This document shows, piece by piece, positions 48,432 to 57,278 of a stretch of DNA of 64,000 nucleotides. The first letter of the stretch is position 1, and each line of letters starts with the position of its first letter. The notes beneath the pieces were generated by a model. It did not search any database, had not been told where the DNA came from, and saw only the letters and a list, made by a program, of their open reading frames with translations. Made by a program: the position numbers and the translations under genes. The stretch covers positions 118,390 through 182,389 of the forward strand of contig NZ_WIXJ01000006.1 in assembly GCF_009617575.1 (NCBI RefSeq), in the 5' to 3' direction. This DNA is from Rhodocyclus gracilis (GTDB taxonomy: Bacteria > Pseudomonadota > Gammaproteobacteria > Burkholderiales > Rhodocyclaceae).

Positions 48432-51400
48432 GAGCGGTCTCCTTCGTCAGCGCCCTGATCAAAATCAGCGAACGCATCGGCAGGACGACGACGCGCGCGT
48501 GCCTGCGCATGCGTCTCGATCCAGTGATAGAGCGCCGGCAGCAGCAACAAGGTCAACACCGTCGCACTCACCAGGCCGCCGACGACCACCGTCGCCAGCG
48601 GACGCTGCACGTCGCTGCCAAGACCGGTCGCCAACGCCGCCGGCACAAGCCCCAGCGCGGCGACGGTCGCCGTCATCAGCACCGGGCGGAGGCGCTCGCG
48701 TGCGCCCTTGATGATCGCCTCGTCCAGGCTGAGGCCGGGCTCCTGACGCCAGCGATTGAGGTTGGAGACCATGATGATGGCGTTGAGCACGGCGACGCCA
48801 AACAGCGCGATGAAGCCGACGGCACCCGACACATTCAAGGTCATGCCGCGCAGATGCAGGGCAAGCAGCCCGCCCACCGTCGCCAGGGGAACGGCGAGCA
48901 GGATGAGGCCCGGTTGCCGCAGGTTGCGGAATTCGCCGAACAGCAACACGAACATCAGGGCCAGCACCATCGGCAGGATGAGCGCCAGACGCGCTTGCGC
49001 ACGCTGCTGATTCTCGAACTGACCGCCCCAGCCGATGCTGAAACGCGTCGGATCGTAGGTGACTTCGCGCTCGATGCGGTGCTGGGCTTCGTCGAGGAAG
49101 GACGACAGATCGCGACCGCGCAGGTTGAGCCGCACAGTCAGATGCCGCCGCCCCATTTCGCGCGTAATCGTCGTTTCGCCCTCGGCAAAGCCGATCCTGG
49201 CGATCTGTTCCAGCGCAATGCGTGCACCGTTGGCCGCCGGCAGCGTCAGATCACCGATGGCCCGCAGATCGTTGCGCGAGGCGTTGGCAAAGCGCGTGCT
49301 GACGTCGTAATGCCGGTTTTCGACATACACCTGCGTCACCGGTGCGCCACCGATCCCCGTCTGGATCAAGGCCATGACGTCGGCGATGTTGATCCCGAGG
49401 CGTGCCGCCGCCTCCCGATCGACGTCGATCCGCACCTGCGGCAGCGGCGGTTCCTGATCGATCACGACGTCTTGCGCCCCGCTCACGCCGGCGAGCACGT
49501 GGCTGACTTCGCCAGCGATCCGCCGCGTCTCGGTGAAATCGTCGCCATAGATTTTCACCACCAGATCGCTGTGCGCGCCCGCCAGTTTGTCGAGCACGCC
49601 ATCAATCATCGGCTGCGTGAAGCCCACCTGAATCCCCGGCAACTGCCGGAAGCTCTCGGCCATGCGCTCGATCAGCTGCTGCTTGCTGAGACCCGACGTC
49701 CACGTATCGTAAGGATTCAAGGTCACCGAGCACTCGATGTGCGAGGGAGTAAACGGATCGGTTCCGTCGTCGTTGCGGCCAAGCTGCGTGACGATATGCC
49801 TGACCTCCTTGAACTCCAGGGTTTTGGCGCGCAGCTGCGACGCCATCTCGCTGGCCTTGTCGAGGGAAATGCCGGGCGGCAATGTCACTTGCAGCCAGAT
49901 CGATCCCTCGTCGAGATAGGGAAGGAAATCGCGACCAATCGTCGCGCCCAGCACCAGCACGGCGGCAAAGCTGGCGATAAAGAGCCCCAGAGCCAGACGC
50001 GAGCGGCCCACCAGCGTTCGCAACAGGCGCTCGTAGCGCGGCGTCAGCCACTCCAGCACGGGGTTGTGGAAGACTTTCGCCGGCTTGCGAAATGCCCAGT
50101 ACGCAAGGCCCGGAATGAGCAACAAAGCCACCAGCAAAGCGCCCAGCAAGGCGAAGCCCACGGCAAAGGCCATCGGCGAAAACAGCTTGTACTCGATGCG
50201 CTGGAAGGCGAACAAGGGCAGATAGGCGACGATGATCACGAGGATGCCGAAAAAGATCGGCCGGCTGACGGGCAGCACCGATTTCATGATGTCGCGCCCC
50301 GACAGCGCCCGCTCCGGCGCCGCCTCGCGCTGGCGCAGGATGCTCTCCATGATGACGATGGCGCCGTCGACGAGGATGCCGAAGTCGATGGCGCCGAGCG
50401 ACAGCAGATTCGCCGGCACCTTGTTGTGGTGCATGAGAATGAAAGCGGCCAGCAGCGCCAGCGGAATCGTCAGCGCCACAATCAACGCCGCCCGAGGCGC
50501 GCCGAGGAAGAGCAGGAGCACCAGCGTGACCAGCGCCATTCCCTCGAACAGCGTCTTGCCGACGGTATGTACGGTGGCGTCGACGAGGTAGCTGCGGTCG
50601 ATGTAGGGCACCACCTTCACGTCCTTCGGCAGAAGGTGCTCGTTCAGGTCGTCGACGGCAGCGTGCACGCCAGCCATGACGCGCGACGGGTTCTCGTTTT
50701 TCAGCAGCAGCGTGATGCCTTCGAGGGTATCGGCTGTCTCGTCTTTGCCGAGAATGCCGTGCCGCTCCTGATTCCCCAGCACCACCCGACCGAGATCCTT
50801 GACCAGCACCGGCACGCCGTCTTTCTGCGTGACAACGATAGTGCCCATGTCGTCGAGCGTGCGGATCAAGCCGACGCCGCGCACGACAAGCCCCTGCTCG
50901 CCACGGTTCATGATGCTGCCGCCGGCGTTGGCGTTGTTGTTGCTGATCGCCTGCGAGATCTGCGCCAGCGAGACGTTGTATTTGGCGAGCTTGAGCGGGT
51001 CGAACTCCAGCAGGTATTGGGTCGTCAGGCCGCCGAAGTTGGCGACATCGACGACGCCCGGCACCTGTTTCAGCCGCGGAATGACTTTCCAGAACTGGAG
51101 TTCGGAAAGCTCGCGCAAATCACGCGTCTTCGACTCCAGCGTGTAGCGGTAAATCTCCCCGATCGGCGAACTCAAGGGGTCGAGTCCGGGCTGCGCGCCA
51201 TACGGCAAGGAAACGCCGCTGATGCGTTCCTGCAAGCGCTGGCGCGACCAGTAATCCTCGCTGCCATCGCGAAAGACGACCGTGATGAGCGACAAGCCAA
51301 AGGTGCTGCGCGAGCGCATCACGTGCATCCCCGGCGTGCCCATGATTTCACGCTCGAGCGGGATGGTGATCTGCTGCTCGACTTCCTCGGCGGCCAGACC

Positions 51401-51562
51401 ATTGACCTGTGTCACCACCTGCGAGGTGACATCGGCGATGTCCGGGTAGGCTTCGAGCGGCAATTGTGTCCAGCACCAGCCGCCATAGACGGCCGCCAGC
51501 ACGAACACCAGCGAAACGATGCCACGCCGGTTGAAGCACAGGGTAACGAGGCGATCAATCAT
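48428..51562 (-). CDS. czcA: Heavy-metal efflux RND pump, CzcA type
   Basis: Inner-membrane proton-driven pump of 1044 residues with twelve helices and two large periplasmic loops. Helix 4 holds the DFGILVDGAIVIMES segment in which two Asp and a Glu (spacing 6 and 7) match the proton-relay triad of CzcA-type HME-RND pumps. The N-terminus VTLCFNRRGIVSLV and TIPLEREIMGTPGMHVMRS are also typical. The methionine cluster of the copper pump CusA is not evident, so divalent metals (Co, Zn, Cd or Ni) are more likely, but metal choice is inference. ATG 51562 lies within the end of the adaptor gene (8-base overlap). Confidence 0.9.
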   Translation of the reverse strand: MIDRLVTLCFNRRGIVSLVFVLAAVYGGWCWTQLPLEAYPDIADVTSQVVTQVNGLAAEEVEQQITIPLEREIMGTPGMHVMRSRSTFGLSLITVVFRDGSEDYWSRQRLQERISGVSLPYGAQPGLDPLSSPIGEIYRYTLESKTRDLRELSELQFWKVIPRLKQVPGVVDVANFGGLTTQYLLEFDPLKLAKYNVSLAQISQAISNNNANAGGSIMNRGEQGLVVRGVGLIRTLDDMGTIVVTQKDGVPVLVKDLGRVVLGNQERHGILGKDETADTLEGITLLLKNENPSRVMAGVHAAVDDLNEHLLPKDVKVVPYIDRSYLVDATVHTVGKTLFEGMALVTLVLLLFLGAPRAALIVALTIPLALLAAFILMHHNKVPANLLSLGAIDFGILVDGAIVIMESILRQREAAPERALSGRDIMKSVLPVSRPIFFGILVIIVAYLPLFAFQRIEYKLFSPMAFAVGFALLGALLVALLLIPGLAYWAFRKPAKVFHNPVLEWLTPRYERLLRTLVGRSRLALGLFIASFAAVLVLGATIGRDFLPYLDEGSIWLQVTLPPGISLDKASEMASQLRAKTLEFKEVRHIVTQLGRNDDGTDPFTPSHIECSVTLNPYDTWTSGLSKQQLIERMAESFRQLPGIQVGFTQPMIDGVLDKLAGAHSDLVVKIYGDDFTETRRIAGEVSHVLAGVSGAQDVVIDQEPPLPQVRIDVDREAAARLGINIADVMALIQTGIGGAPVTQVYVENRHYDVSTRFANASRNDLRAIGDLTLPAANGARIALEQIARIGFAEGETTITREMGRRHLTVRLNLRGRDLSSFLDEAQHRIEREVTYDPTRFSIGWGGQFENQQRAQARLALILPMVLALMFVLLFGEFRNLRQPGLILLAVPLATVGGLLALHLRGMTLNVSGAVGFIALFGVAVLNAIIMVSNLNRWRQEPGLSLDEAIIKGARERLRPVLMTATVAALGLVPAALATGLGSDVQRPLATVVVGGLVSATVLTLLLLPALYHWIETHAQARARRRPADAFADFDQGADEGDRS

Positions 51563-52718
51563 TGAGCAGCCCCGCGTTCTTGATGACGACGCGCTCACCC
51601 GCCGCGATGCCGGAGATCACTTCGATCATGCGGTTCAGCTGGGCGCCCAGTTCGAGTACGCGGGCCTCGAATTCACCGGGCGCCACTTCGACGAAAGCAC
51701 GACTGTAAAAGCCGCTTTGCACGACGGCCGTCAGGGGAATGACCACCGCCGAATGCGCGCGCGTCCGCAGCGTCGCGGTGGCGAACATGCCCGGACGCAG
51801 GCGCGCATCGCGGTTATCGACGAGCATGCGGGCCTTTACGGTGCGCGTGGCTGGGTCGAGCATTTCGCCGACGTAGCGCACGCTGGCAGCCAGAGGCTCG
51901 CCGGGAAAGGCATCGAAGAGGACCGACGCCGCCTGCCCGACGTGCAGCTGGGCGATGTCTTTCTCCTGCGCGCTAGCGGTGATGAACACCGTGGAAAGGT
52001 CGGCAACCGTCATGATCGACGCGTTCACATCGTTCCAGTAGCCACCGACGGCTGCCCCGAGATCGACGACGCGCCCGGCAATCGGCGAGCGAACGCTGAG
52101 AAGATGCCCGGCCCTGGGCAGCGCGCCCTTCGCCCCCAGTTGCGCAAGGCGAGCCGCCGCCCGCGCCTGCTCGCTCGCCGCCTGTTCGAAGTCGCTCTGC
52201 GCCTGCTCGATATCGCGTGTGGCGGCAATCGCCTCCTTGCCCAGCTCGCGCTGACGCTCGATGTTCTTGCGCGCCAGGGTCAGCGCCGCCTCGGCTTTTT
52301 CCGCGTCACTCATGGCCTGCGCGAGATCGGCCGAGTCGATGGTCAACAGCACGTCGCCCTGGCGAACCTCGTCCCCCAAACGCTTGTTCAGGCTGACGAT
52401 ACGTCCGGTGATCGGCGGCAGCACTTTGACGAGCCGCGCCGGATCCGCCTCGACGACGGCCGGCAAGGGAATCGGCAGCGAAACGTCTTGCGTCGAAACC
52501 ACCTCGGTGACGAGCGTCTGCCGCAAGGGCGACGATTCGGAAACCAGCAGCCGCGTGCCTTCGTGGCGCACGGGAGGCGTTTCGGCGACGGCACTCTCCG
52601 CCGTGGCGTGCGATGCACTCATCCACCAGCCGATGCCGGAGAGCGAGGACAGGAGAATGGTGCCCACGGCAAATCGCGGTAACCCTGCCCGCAGGGCAGC
52701 TTTCAGGTCGAGCTTCAT
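51555..52718 (-). CDS. czcB: Periplasmic adaptor of the heavy-metal RND efflux system
   Basis: Membrane-fusion protein of 387 residues that joins the pump to the outer-membrane duct. It has an N-terminal anchor (residues about 15-33), a split lipoyl domain (VLPPITGRIVSLNKRLGDEVRQGDVLLTID and LSVRSPIAGRVVDLGAAVGGYW), a coiled-coil hairpin (about 145-200) and beta-barrel and membrane-proximal domains ending GERVVIKNAGLLND. GAGAGGC precedes the ATG at 52718. No His-rich metal-binding N-terminus is present. First gene of the three-gene operon, divergent from the two-component genes. Confidence 0.9.
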   Translation of the reverse strand: MKLDLKAALRAGLPRFAVGTILLSSLSGIGWWMSASHATAESAVAETPPVRHEGTRLLVSESSPLRQTLVTEVVSTQDVSLPIPLPAVVEADPARLVKVLPPITGRIVSLNKRLGDEVRQGDVLLTIDSADLAQAMSDAEKAEAALTLARKNIERQRELGKEAIAATRDIEQAQSDFEQAASEQARAAARLAQLGAKGALPRAGHLLSVRSPIAGRVVDLGAAVGGYWNDVNASIMTVADLSTVFITASAQEKDIAQLHVGQAASVLFDAFPGEPLAASVRYVGEMLDPATRTVKARMLVDNRDARLRPGMFATATLRTRAHSAVVIPLTAVVQSGFYSRAFVEVAPGEFEARVLELGAQLNRMIEVISGIAAGERVVIKNAGLLND

Positions 52719-52896
52719 TAAAGCCTCTCTCCGGCTCAGGCGGTCCGTTCCATCGCCGGGGGATTGAAAAATGCGAGAGCGCTGCCGCCGCAGGGCAACG
52801 GCTCGGTCGGTCGTTCGCAGTGCACAGGCCTGCGGGAGGAAGTCCGGCAGGCGGGGCGCCAGCTTAGCGAGCGACGCCTCAAGAATTCCCCAAGAT

Positions 52897-52918
52897 TTCC
52901 TGAATTTTTCTTCAGGAA
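52897..52918. promoter_or_regulatory. Candidate operator of the metal-responsive regulator
   Basis: TTCCTGAA (52897-52904) and TTCAGGAA (52911-52918) form a perfect 8-base inverted repeat with the 6-base spacer TTTTTC. It lies in the divergent control region between the efflux operon and the response regulator gene, where the regulator would be expected to bind. There is no terminator-like T-run after it. Confidence 0.55.
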
Positions 52919-53003
52919 CAGAGGGTTGTGCGGCGAACACGGACGATGCACACTGCGCACCTTTGCGCGACATCGCGCTGTCAGCGGAACAGAGTCACGG
53001 GAT

Positions 53004-53690
53004 ATGCGGGTTTTGCTGGTAGAAGACGACAAAAAGGCAGCCGCGCTACTCGCCCGTGGGCTGGGCGAAGAGGGCTTCGTCGTCGACATCGCGGGGAGCG
53101 CCGAAGACGGCGAGGAAAAGGCCTTTGTCGCCGACTACGACCTGATCGTCCTCGACTGGATGCTGCCCGGCAAAGACGGCCTGAGCCTCTGCTCGCAACT
53201 GCGCGCACGGGGAGTGGCGACGCCGATCCTGATGCTGACGGCGCGCGATGCGCTGAGTGACCGTGTCTCGGGGCTGAATGCCGGCGCCGACGACTATCTG
53301 ACCAAGCCCTTCGCCTTTGAAGAATTGCTGGCACGCGCACGGGCGCTGCTGCGCCGTTCCGAACTCACCCGCCCGACGATTCTCGGCATCGACGACCTGA
53401 GCCTCGATCCGCTCACGCAGCGCGTGACGCGGGCTGGCGCGGTACTGAATCTGACGCAGAAGGAATACGCGATCCTGCACATGCTGCTGCGCTACGCCGG
53501 CGAAGTCGTCAGCCGCGCGCGACTCGCCGAACAGGTATGGAAAGCCGATCTGCTGGCGATCGACAACCTGATCGACGCGCATATGAGCAACCTGCGGCGC
53601 AAGGTCGACGCGCCGGGAACGCGGGGGCTGATCCATACGGTGCGGGGCCGGGGATTCCGGCTGACCAGCGAGGAAGATCAGGGTGCTTAG
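53004..53690 (+). CDS. OmpR-family response regulator, CzcR/CusR-like
   Basis: Transcription factor of 228 residues with a receiver domain (acidic EDD at residues 7-9, phosphorylated Asp51 in LDWMLPG, Thr in MLTARD, Lys101 in YLTKPF) and a winged-helix C-terminus (TQKEYAILHMLLRYAGEVVSRARLAEQVW). The pattern is that of heavy-metal regulators. It presumably activates the divergent RND operon through the inverted repeat at 52897-52918. Overlaps the kinase gene by 8 bases. Confidence 0.93.
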   Translation: MRVLLVEDDKKAAALLARGLGEEGFVVDIAGSAEDGEEKAFVADYDLIVLDWMLPGKDGLSLCSQLRARGVATPILMLTARDALSDRVSGLNAGADDYLTKPFAFEELLARARALLRRSELTRPTILGIDDLSLDPLTQRVTRAGAVLNLTQKEYAILHMLLRYAGEVVSRARLAEQVWKADLLAIDNLIDAHMSNLRRKVDAPGTRGLIHTVRGRGFRLTSEEDQGA

Positions 53691-55083
53691 CTTTCGCAAG
53701 CGGCTGGCGCTTGCCCACTTCGCCGCCATCCTGACGGTCCTTTCCATCGCCGGCGTCGGTGGCTACTGGGGATTCTCGCGCGCAGTTCATGCCCAGCTCG
53801 ACGCGGCACTGTTCGCGCTCGCCGAGGCGGAGATCGGCATGCTGAACGACAGCGCCGGTCGGCCCGTGCATGTGCACGAAGCGACGGGAGGCGCCGAACC
53901 ACCCTCGTTCGTTCGCCTCGACCGGCTGGTGCAGATCGTCGACGGCACGGGCCACGTCCTCGCCCGCAGCCGCAATCTTGGCGAGGCGCAGTTACCCGCC
54001 TCCCCGGAACTGCTCGCCCGGCTGGCCGACGGTGGCGCCATCTTCGAAACGCTGCCGGGCTACGGCGAAGAACCCATCCGCATAGTCTCGCTGCTCGTGC
54101 CGGGAAATGGCCCTGCGCGGGCAGTGCAAGTCGCCGGCTCGCTGGACGATGTCAATCGCGTCCTGCAAGCGGCGGGCATCCTGTTTTTCGTCGTCGGCGT
54201 CGCGCTGATCGTCGCCGTCGGTGCCGCTGGCACGCTGCTGACCGGACGCGCCTTCTCGGCCATCGACGATATCGTGCGGCGCGCCCGGCGAATCGGGCAA
54301 TCGACGCTGGGCGAACGTCTGCCACATCCGGGCAGCAACGATGAAATCGGCCGCCTCGTCGACACCCTCAACGACATGCTGGCACGCATCGAACAGGGCT
54401 TCGAAGCACAGCGACGGTTCACGGCCGACGCCTCGCACGAGTTGCGCTCGCCCTTGTCGCGCCTGCACACGGATATCGAAATCACCTTGCGACGCCCACG
54501 GGAGAATCGGGAGTACGTCGACACCTTGCGTTCGTGTAGCGATGAGGTCAAACACCTCACCGTGCTGGTCGAGGAACTGCTGACGCTGGCCCGCCTCGAT
54601 TCGGGCCAGGAGCGCAATGACACCGAGACAGTCTCCCTGAACGCCGTCACCGAGGAGGCGATTTGGCGCCTCGACAGCGTCGCGCAGGAGCGGCGGATAC
54701 GCCTCCACCTTGCGCCCTCCGACGAGGTGACGGCGCGTATCGCCCGCGCCCCCGCCCGCCTCGTCATTGCCAATCTGCTCGACAACGCCCTCAAGTTCTC
54801 GTTGGCCGGGGGAACGGTCAGCGTGGCTATTCGCGCGCGCGAGGGCCGTGCCTGCATCACGGTGGCGGACGAGGGGCCGGGCATTGCCGAGGAAGACCTG
54901 CCGCACCTCTTCGAGCGCTTTTTCCGCGCTGCCAGCGCGCGGGCGAACCAGCCACAGGGCTTCGGCTTGGGACTGGCACTATCGGAAGCCATCGTCCGCG
55001 CCCACGGCGGACACCTCAGCGCAGCAAATCGTCCGACGGGCGGCGCGATGTTCACGGTCGAACTGCCGCTCGGCGACCATTGA
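53683..55083 (+). CDS. Heavy-metal sensor histidine kinase
   Basis: Inner-membrane sensor kinase of 466 residues: helices near 8-30 and 166-188 bracket a periplasmic domain of about 135 residues with a few His and Glu (VHVHEATGG) that may bind metal; then HAMP, HisKA with His252 in ASHELRSPLSRL, and HATPase with NLLDNALKFS, DEGPGIAEEDL and GFGLGLALSEAI. GTG start within the response regulator gene. The gene pair and context match CzcS/CusS; which metal is sensed is unknown. Converges on the short cbiX gene with 23 bases between. Confidence 0.92.
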   Translation: MLSFRKRLALAHFAAILTVLSIAGVGGYWGFSRAVHAQLDAALFALAEAEIGMLNDSAGRPVHVHEATGGAEPPSFVRLDRLVQIVDGTGHVLARSRNLGEAQLPASPELLARLADGGAIFETLPGYGEEPIRIVSLLVPGNGPARAVQVAGSLDDVNRVLQAAGILFFVVGVALIVAVGAAGTLLTGRAFSAIDDIVRRARRIGQSTLGERLPHPGSNDEIGRLVDTLNDMLARIEQGFEAQRRFTADASHELRSPLSRLHTDIEITLRRPRENREYVDTLRSCSDEVKHLTVLVEELLTLARLDSGQERNDTETVSLNAVTEEAIWRLDSVAQERRIRLHLAPSDEVTARIARAPARLVIANLLDNALKFSLAGGTVSVAIRAREGRACITVADEGPGIAEEDLPHLFERFFRAASARANQPQGFGLGLALSEAIVRAHGGHLSAANRPTGGAMFTVELPLGDH

Positions 55084-55106
55084 GCCACGCCTGAGCAACT
55101 CCTGAT

Positions 55107-55529
55107 TCAGGGGCCGAGCGAATCGTTGGCTGGCGTTGTCTCGGAGGTGAGCAGCAGGGACAAGGCGTGCGTCGCAATCGCCTGCACGACCGGTTCGGCC
55201 TCGCCGACGGCATCCGCCAGCGCAATCTGCACCTGTGGGAAACGAGTCTGCAAGGCATCGATCAACGGCGGCATTTCGCGGATGAGATGACCGCTATTGG
55301 CGACGAAGATCGGAACGATGAGTAGCGAACGGTGCCCGTCGGCGACCAGCGTCTCGACGCAGGTGTCGAGCGTCGGTGCCCGCAGGCCAAGAAACGCCAT
55401 CGTCACCCGCTGGTCGGGCGAACGCTCACGGATCGCGGCGGCAATACGGTGCAGGGGTGCATCCCACTGCGGGTCGCGCGCGCCGTGGGCGAAGAGGATC
55501 AGCGTCGGAGCGTCTGCCGACGGACTCAT
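55107..55529 (-). CDS. Short sirohydrochlorin chelatase, CbiX-S/SirB type
   Basis: Single-domain chelatase of 140 residues with the metal-site His in LILFAHGARDPQWDAP and the second conserved region LLIVPIFVANSGHLIREMP. Short CbiX is an ancestral-like homodimer that inserts cobalt, or iron in the siroheme branch. The window also encodes a long CbiX in the cobalamin operon, so this copy is a better candidate for siroheme, which is inference. Downstream of the ybiB gene on the same strand. Confidence 0.88.
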   Translation of the reverse strand: MSPSADAPTLILFAHGARDPQWDAPLHRIAAAIRERSPDQRVTMAFLGLRAPTLDTCVETLVADGHRSLLIVPIFVANSGHLIREMPPLIDALQTRFPQVQIALADAVGEAEPVVQAIATHALSLLLTSETTPANDSLGP

Positions 55530-55571
55530 GCAGACGCCCCAGCGCAGGCGGCGTCCCAGATCCGCACGACG

Positions 55572-56555
55572 TCAGCCATGTAAGGCCCCGGCGCCGTCGA
55601 CCGCCACCATCGCCTTAGCCTGATTGAGATCAGCGACATAGCCAGTGGTCGCCAAGAGTGCCGACAACTGGTGCGCAATGGGCAGCGGCAGGGGAAGATC
55701 GCCCGCCAGCACACGCCGCATCCAGTCGGCTGTTGTTTTGGCGTCGTGGCTTTCCGGCAGATTCGGCAGCGACTTCAGGCTGTCTTTTTCAGACTCGAAG
55801 AGTAGCTCGCAGACGCCGTCGTGGACGTATTCGATGCGCGGCCGGCGCTGCGGATTAGCGAACGGTTCGCCTTCCGTGGCACGCAGCAGCAGGGCGTGCG
55901 TGCCGTGCATACAGAGCAGATCGCGCGATTTGTCGAGGTAGTCCGGATGCGTCGCCGAAGTCAGCAACAAGCCGCCGCCCTTGAAGGGGTCCAGCAGCTT
56001 GACGAGGCTGTGCGCACTATTGCGCAAGCCAAAGCGGCTGCGCAAAGCCAACTGATCGGCAAGCCCTTGCGAGAGGAGTGGCAGCGGCACGTAGGCGAGT
56101 CCGCCGGCATCGAGCGCCTGCTGCGCCTGCATGCGACTGGCGCAAGGCAGGATGCCGAACTCGCGGAAGATCTGTGCACTGGTCACCCGACCATAGCCCT
56201 CGATCAGCCCGTGCACGAGTACCGGCACGCGGTAGCGCTGCAAGAGCAAGGCAAGCAGCGGAGTCAGGTTGGCGTTGCGCCGGGCACCGTTATAACTCGC
56301 AATCACCACCGGACGTACGCGCCCGGCAGGAGCGCGCAAGGCATGCAAGCGTTCGTTGGCCGCCGCGAGAAAACCGGACATTTCGTCGACCGTTTCGCCC
56401 TTGATGCGTAAGGCGACCGTGATCGCGCCCAGTTCCAGGTCGGGCACGCCACCATCGAGAATGGCGCCGTAAAGGTTGCGCGCCTGCTCATGGGACAGAT
56501 CGCGCGCGCCCTCGGCGCCGCTGGCGATGTCGCGAATAATGCTGGTGTAGTTCAT
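55572..56555 (-). CDS. ybiB: YbiB family protein (anthranilate phosphoribosyltransferase-like fold)
   Basis: Protein of 327 residues related to TrpD but without its catalytic set; E. coli YbiB binds nucleic acid and is an SOS-linked gene. The fold is seen in AITVALRIKGETVDEMSGFLAA, VIASYNGARRNANLTPLLALLL, VPVLVHGLIEGYGRVTSAQIF and RFGLRNSAHSLVKLLDPF. The ATG at 56555 follows GGAGGCGA; the frame continues nine codons upstream without a site. A short CbiX gene follows 42 bases on. This pair with cobA is common in betaproteobacteria, here split by the efflux operon. Confidence 0.88.
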   Translation of the reverse strand: MNYTSIIRDIASGAEGARDLSHEQARNLYGAILDGGVPDLELGAITVALRIKGETVDEMSGFLAAANERLHALRAPAGRVRPVVIASYNGARRNANLTPLLALLLQRYRVPVLVHGLIEGYGRVTSAQIFREFGILPCASRMQAQQALDAGGLAYVPLPLLSQGLADQLALRSRFGLRNSAHSLVKLLDPFKGGGLLLTSATHPDYLDKSRDLLCMHGTHALLLRATEGEPFANPQRRPRIEYVHDGVCELLFESEKDSLKSLPNLPESHDAKTTADWMRRVLAGDLPLPLPIAHQLSALLATTGYVADLNQAKAMVAVDGAGALHG

Positions 56556-56712
56556 CTCGCCTCCTGGCAGCGTGCCGCGCAACGGGCCTGCGATCTCGTC
56601 ATCCGTCCGGCCGTATGGCGCGCAGTGGACAGCGACGGTGTCGTGTCGGTTCTATCCACGCAGAGCAATAGCCATGCCCAGAGCATGAACAAGGAAAGGC
56701 GGGCTTTGCGGC

Positions 56713-56761
56713 AAAAAGCCTCGCCGCAGCGGCGCTACGGTGGTGCGCCCGGCGGCGAGGC
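56713..56761 (-). terminator. Rho-independent terminator after sspB
   Basis: Read on the minus strand, GCCTCGCCG (56761-56753) pairs with CGGCGAGGC (56726-56718) and is followed by TTTTT (56717-56713). It stands 26 bases after the sspB stop. Confidence 0.8.
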
Positions 56762-56786
56762 CGCCCCGTTGCGGGGCAGCGCGCGA

Positions 56787-57200
56787 CTACTTCACTCGCT
56801 GCAAATGAGGGCGGCTTGGCGGCGGCGTCTTGTCGTCGTCGGGTGCGGTCTCGACCTCGCCAGCGTCGTCGGAGGAGTCGGCAAACTCCGGATCGAAAGC
56901 CATGCCGGCGCCGTTTTCGCGTGCGTAGATCGCCGTCACGGTGCCGACTGGCACGGAGATGTCACGGGCGACACCGCCAAAGCGAGCCTGGAACTCGATC
57001 CAGTCGTTACCAATCAGCAAGCGATGGGTGGCGTCGTGGCCGATGTTGAGAACGATCTGGCCGTCACGTACGTACTCGCGCGGTACCACGGTACGCGAAT
57101 CGACGGTCACCGACAGATAGGGGGTAAAGCCGTTGTCGCTACACCACTCGTGGATGGCGCGAATCAGATAGGGCTTGGTCGAAGGCAGGTCCACGGTCAC
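56787..57200 (-). CDS. sspB: ClpXP protease specificity-enhancing factor SspB
   Basis: Adaptor of 137 residues that carries ssrA-tagged proteins to ClpXP. The substrate-binding domain is seen in TKPYLIRAIHEWCSDNGFTPYL, VRDGQIVLNIGHDATHRLLI and NDWIEFQARFGG with PVGTVTAIYARENG. An acidic linker (DSSDDAGEVETAPDDDK) leads to the C-terminal ClpX-binding tail HLQRVK, close to the known LRVVK ending. It lies downstream of sspA, from which it is separated by a 10-base-stem hairpin. Confidence 0.94.
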   Translation of the reverse strand: MTVDLPSTKPYLIRAIHEWCSDNGFTPYLSVTVDSRTVVPREYVRDGQIVLNIGHDATHRLLIGNDWIEFQARFGGVARDISVPVGTVTAIYARENGAGMAFDPEFADSSDDAGEVETAPDDDKTPPPSRPHLQRVK

Positions 57201-57237
57201 TCCGCTGGCAGCTGAAACTGCGATATACCATCATGAA

Positions 57238-57267
57238 GTACCGGCGCAAGCTGCAGTGCGCCGGTAC
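57238..57267 (-). terminator. Strong hairpin between sspA and sspB
   Basis: GTACCGGCGC (57238-57247) pairs perfectly with GCGCCGGTAC (57258-57267) over a 10-base loop. No T-run follows on the minus strand, so it may partly end transcription, shield the sspA mRNA from decay or attenuate sspB rather than act as a full stop. Confidence 0.5.
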
Positions 57268-57278
57268 GCCAAGAGTTG

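Noticed and set aside
48509..51565. A 1018-codon open frame on the plus strand, opposite the RND pump.
   Set aside because: Product is Gln/Arg/His-rich and without domains, while the minus strand encodes an intact pump with all known motifs.
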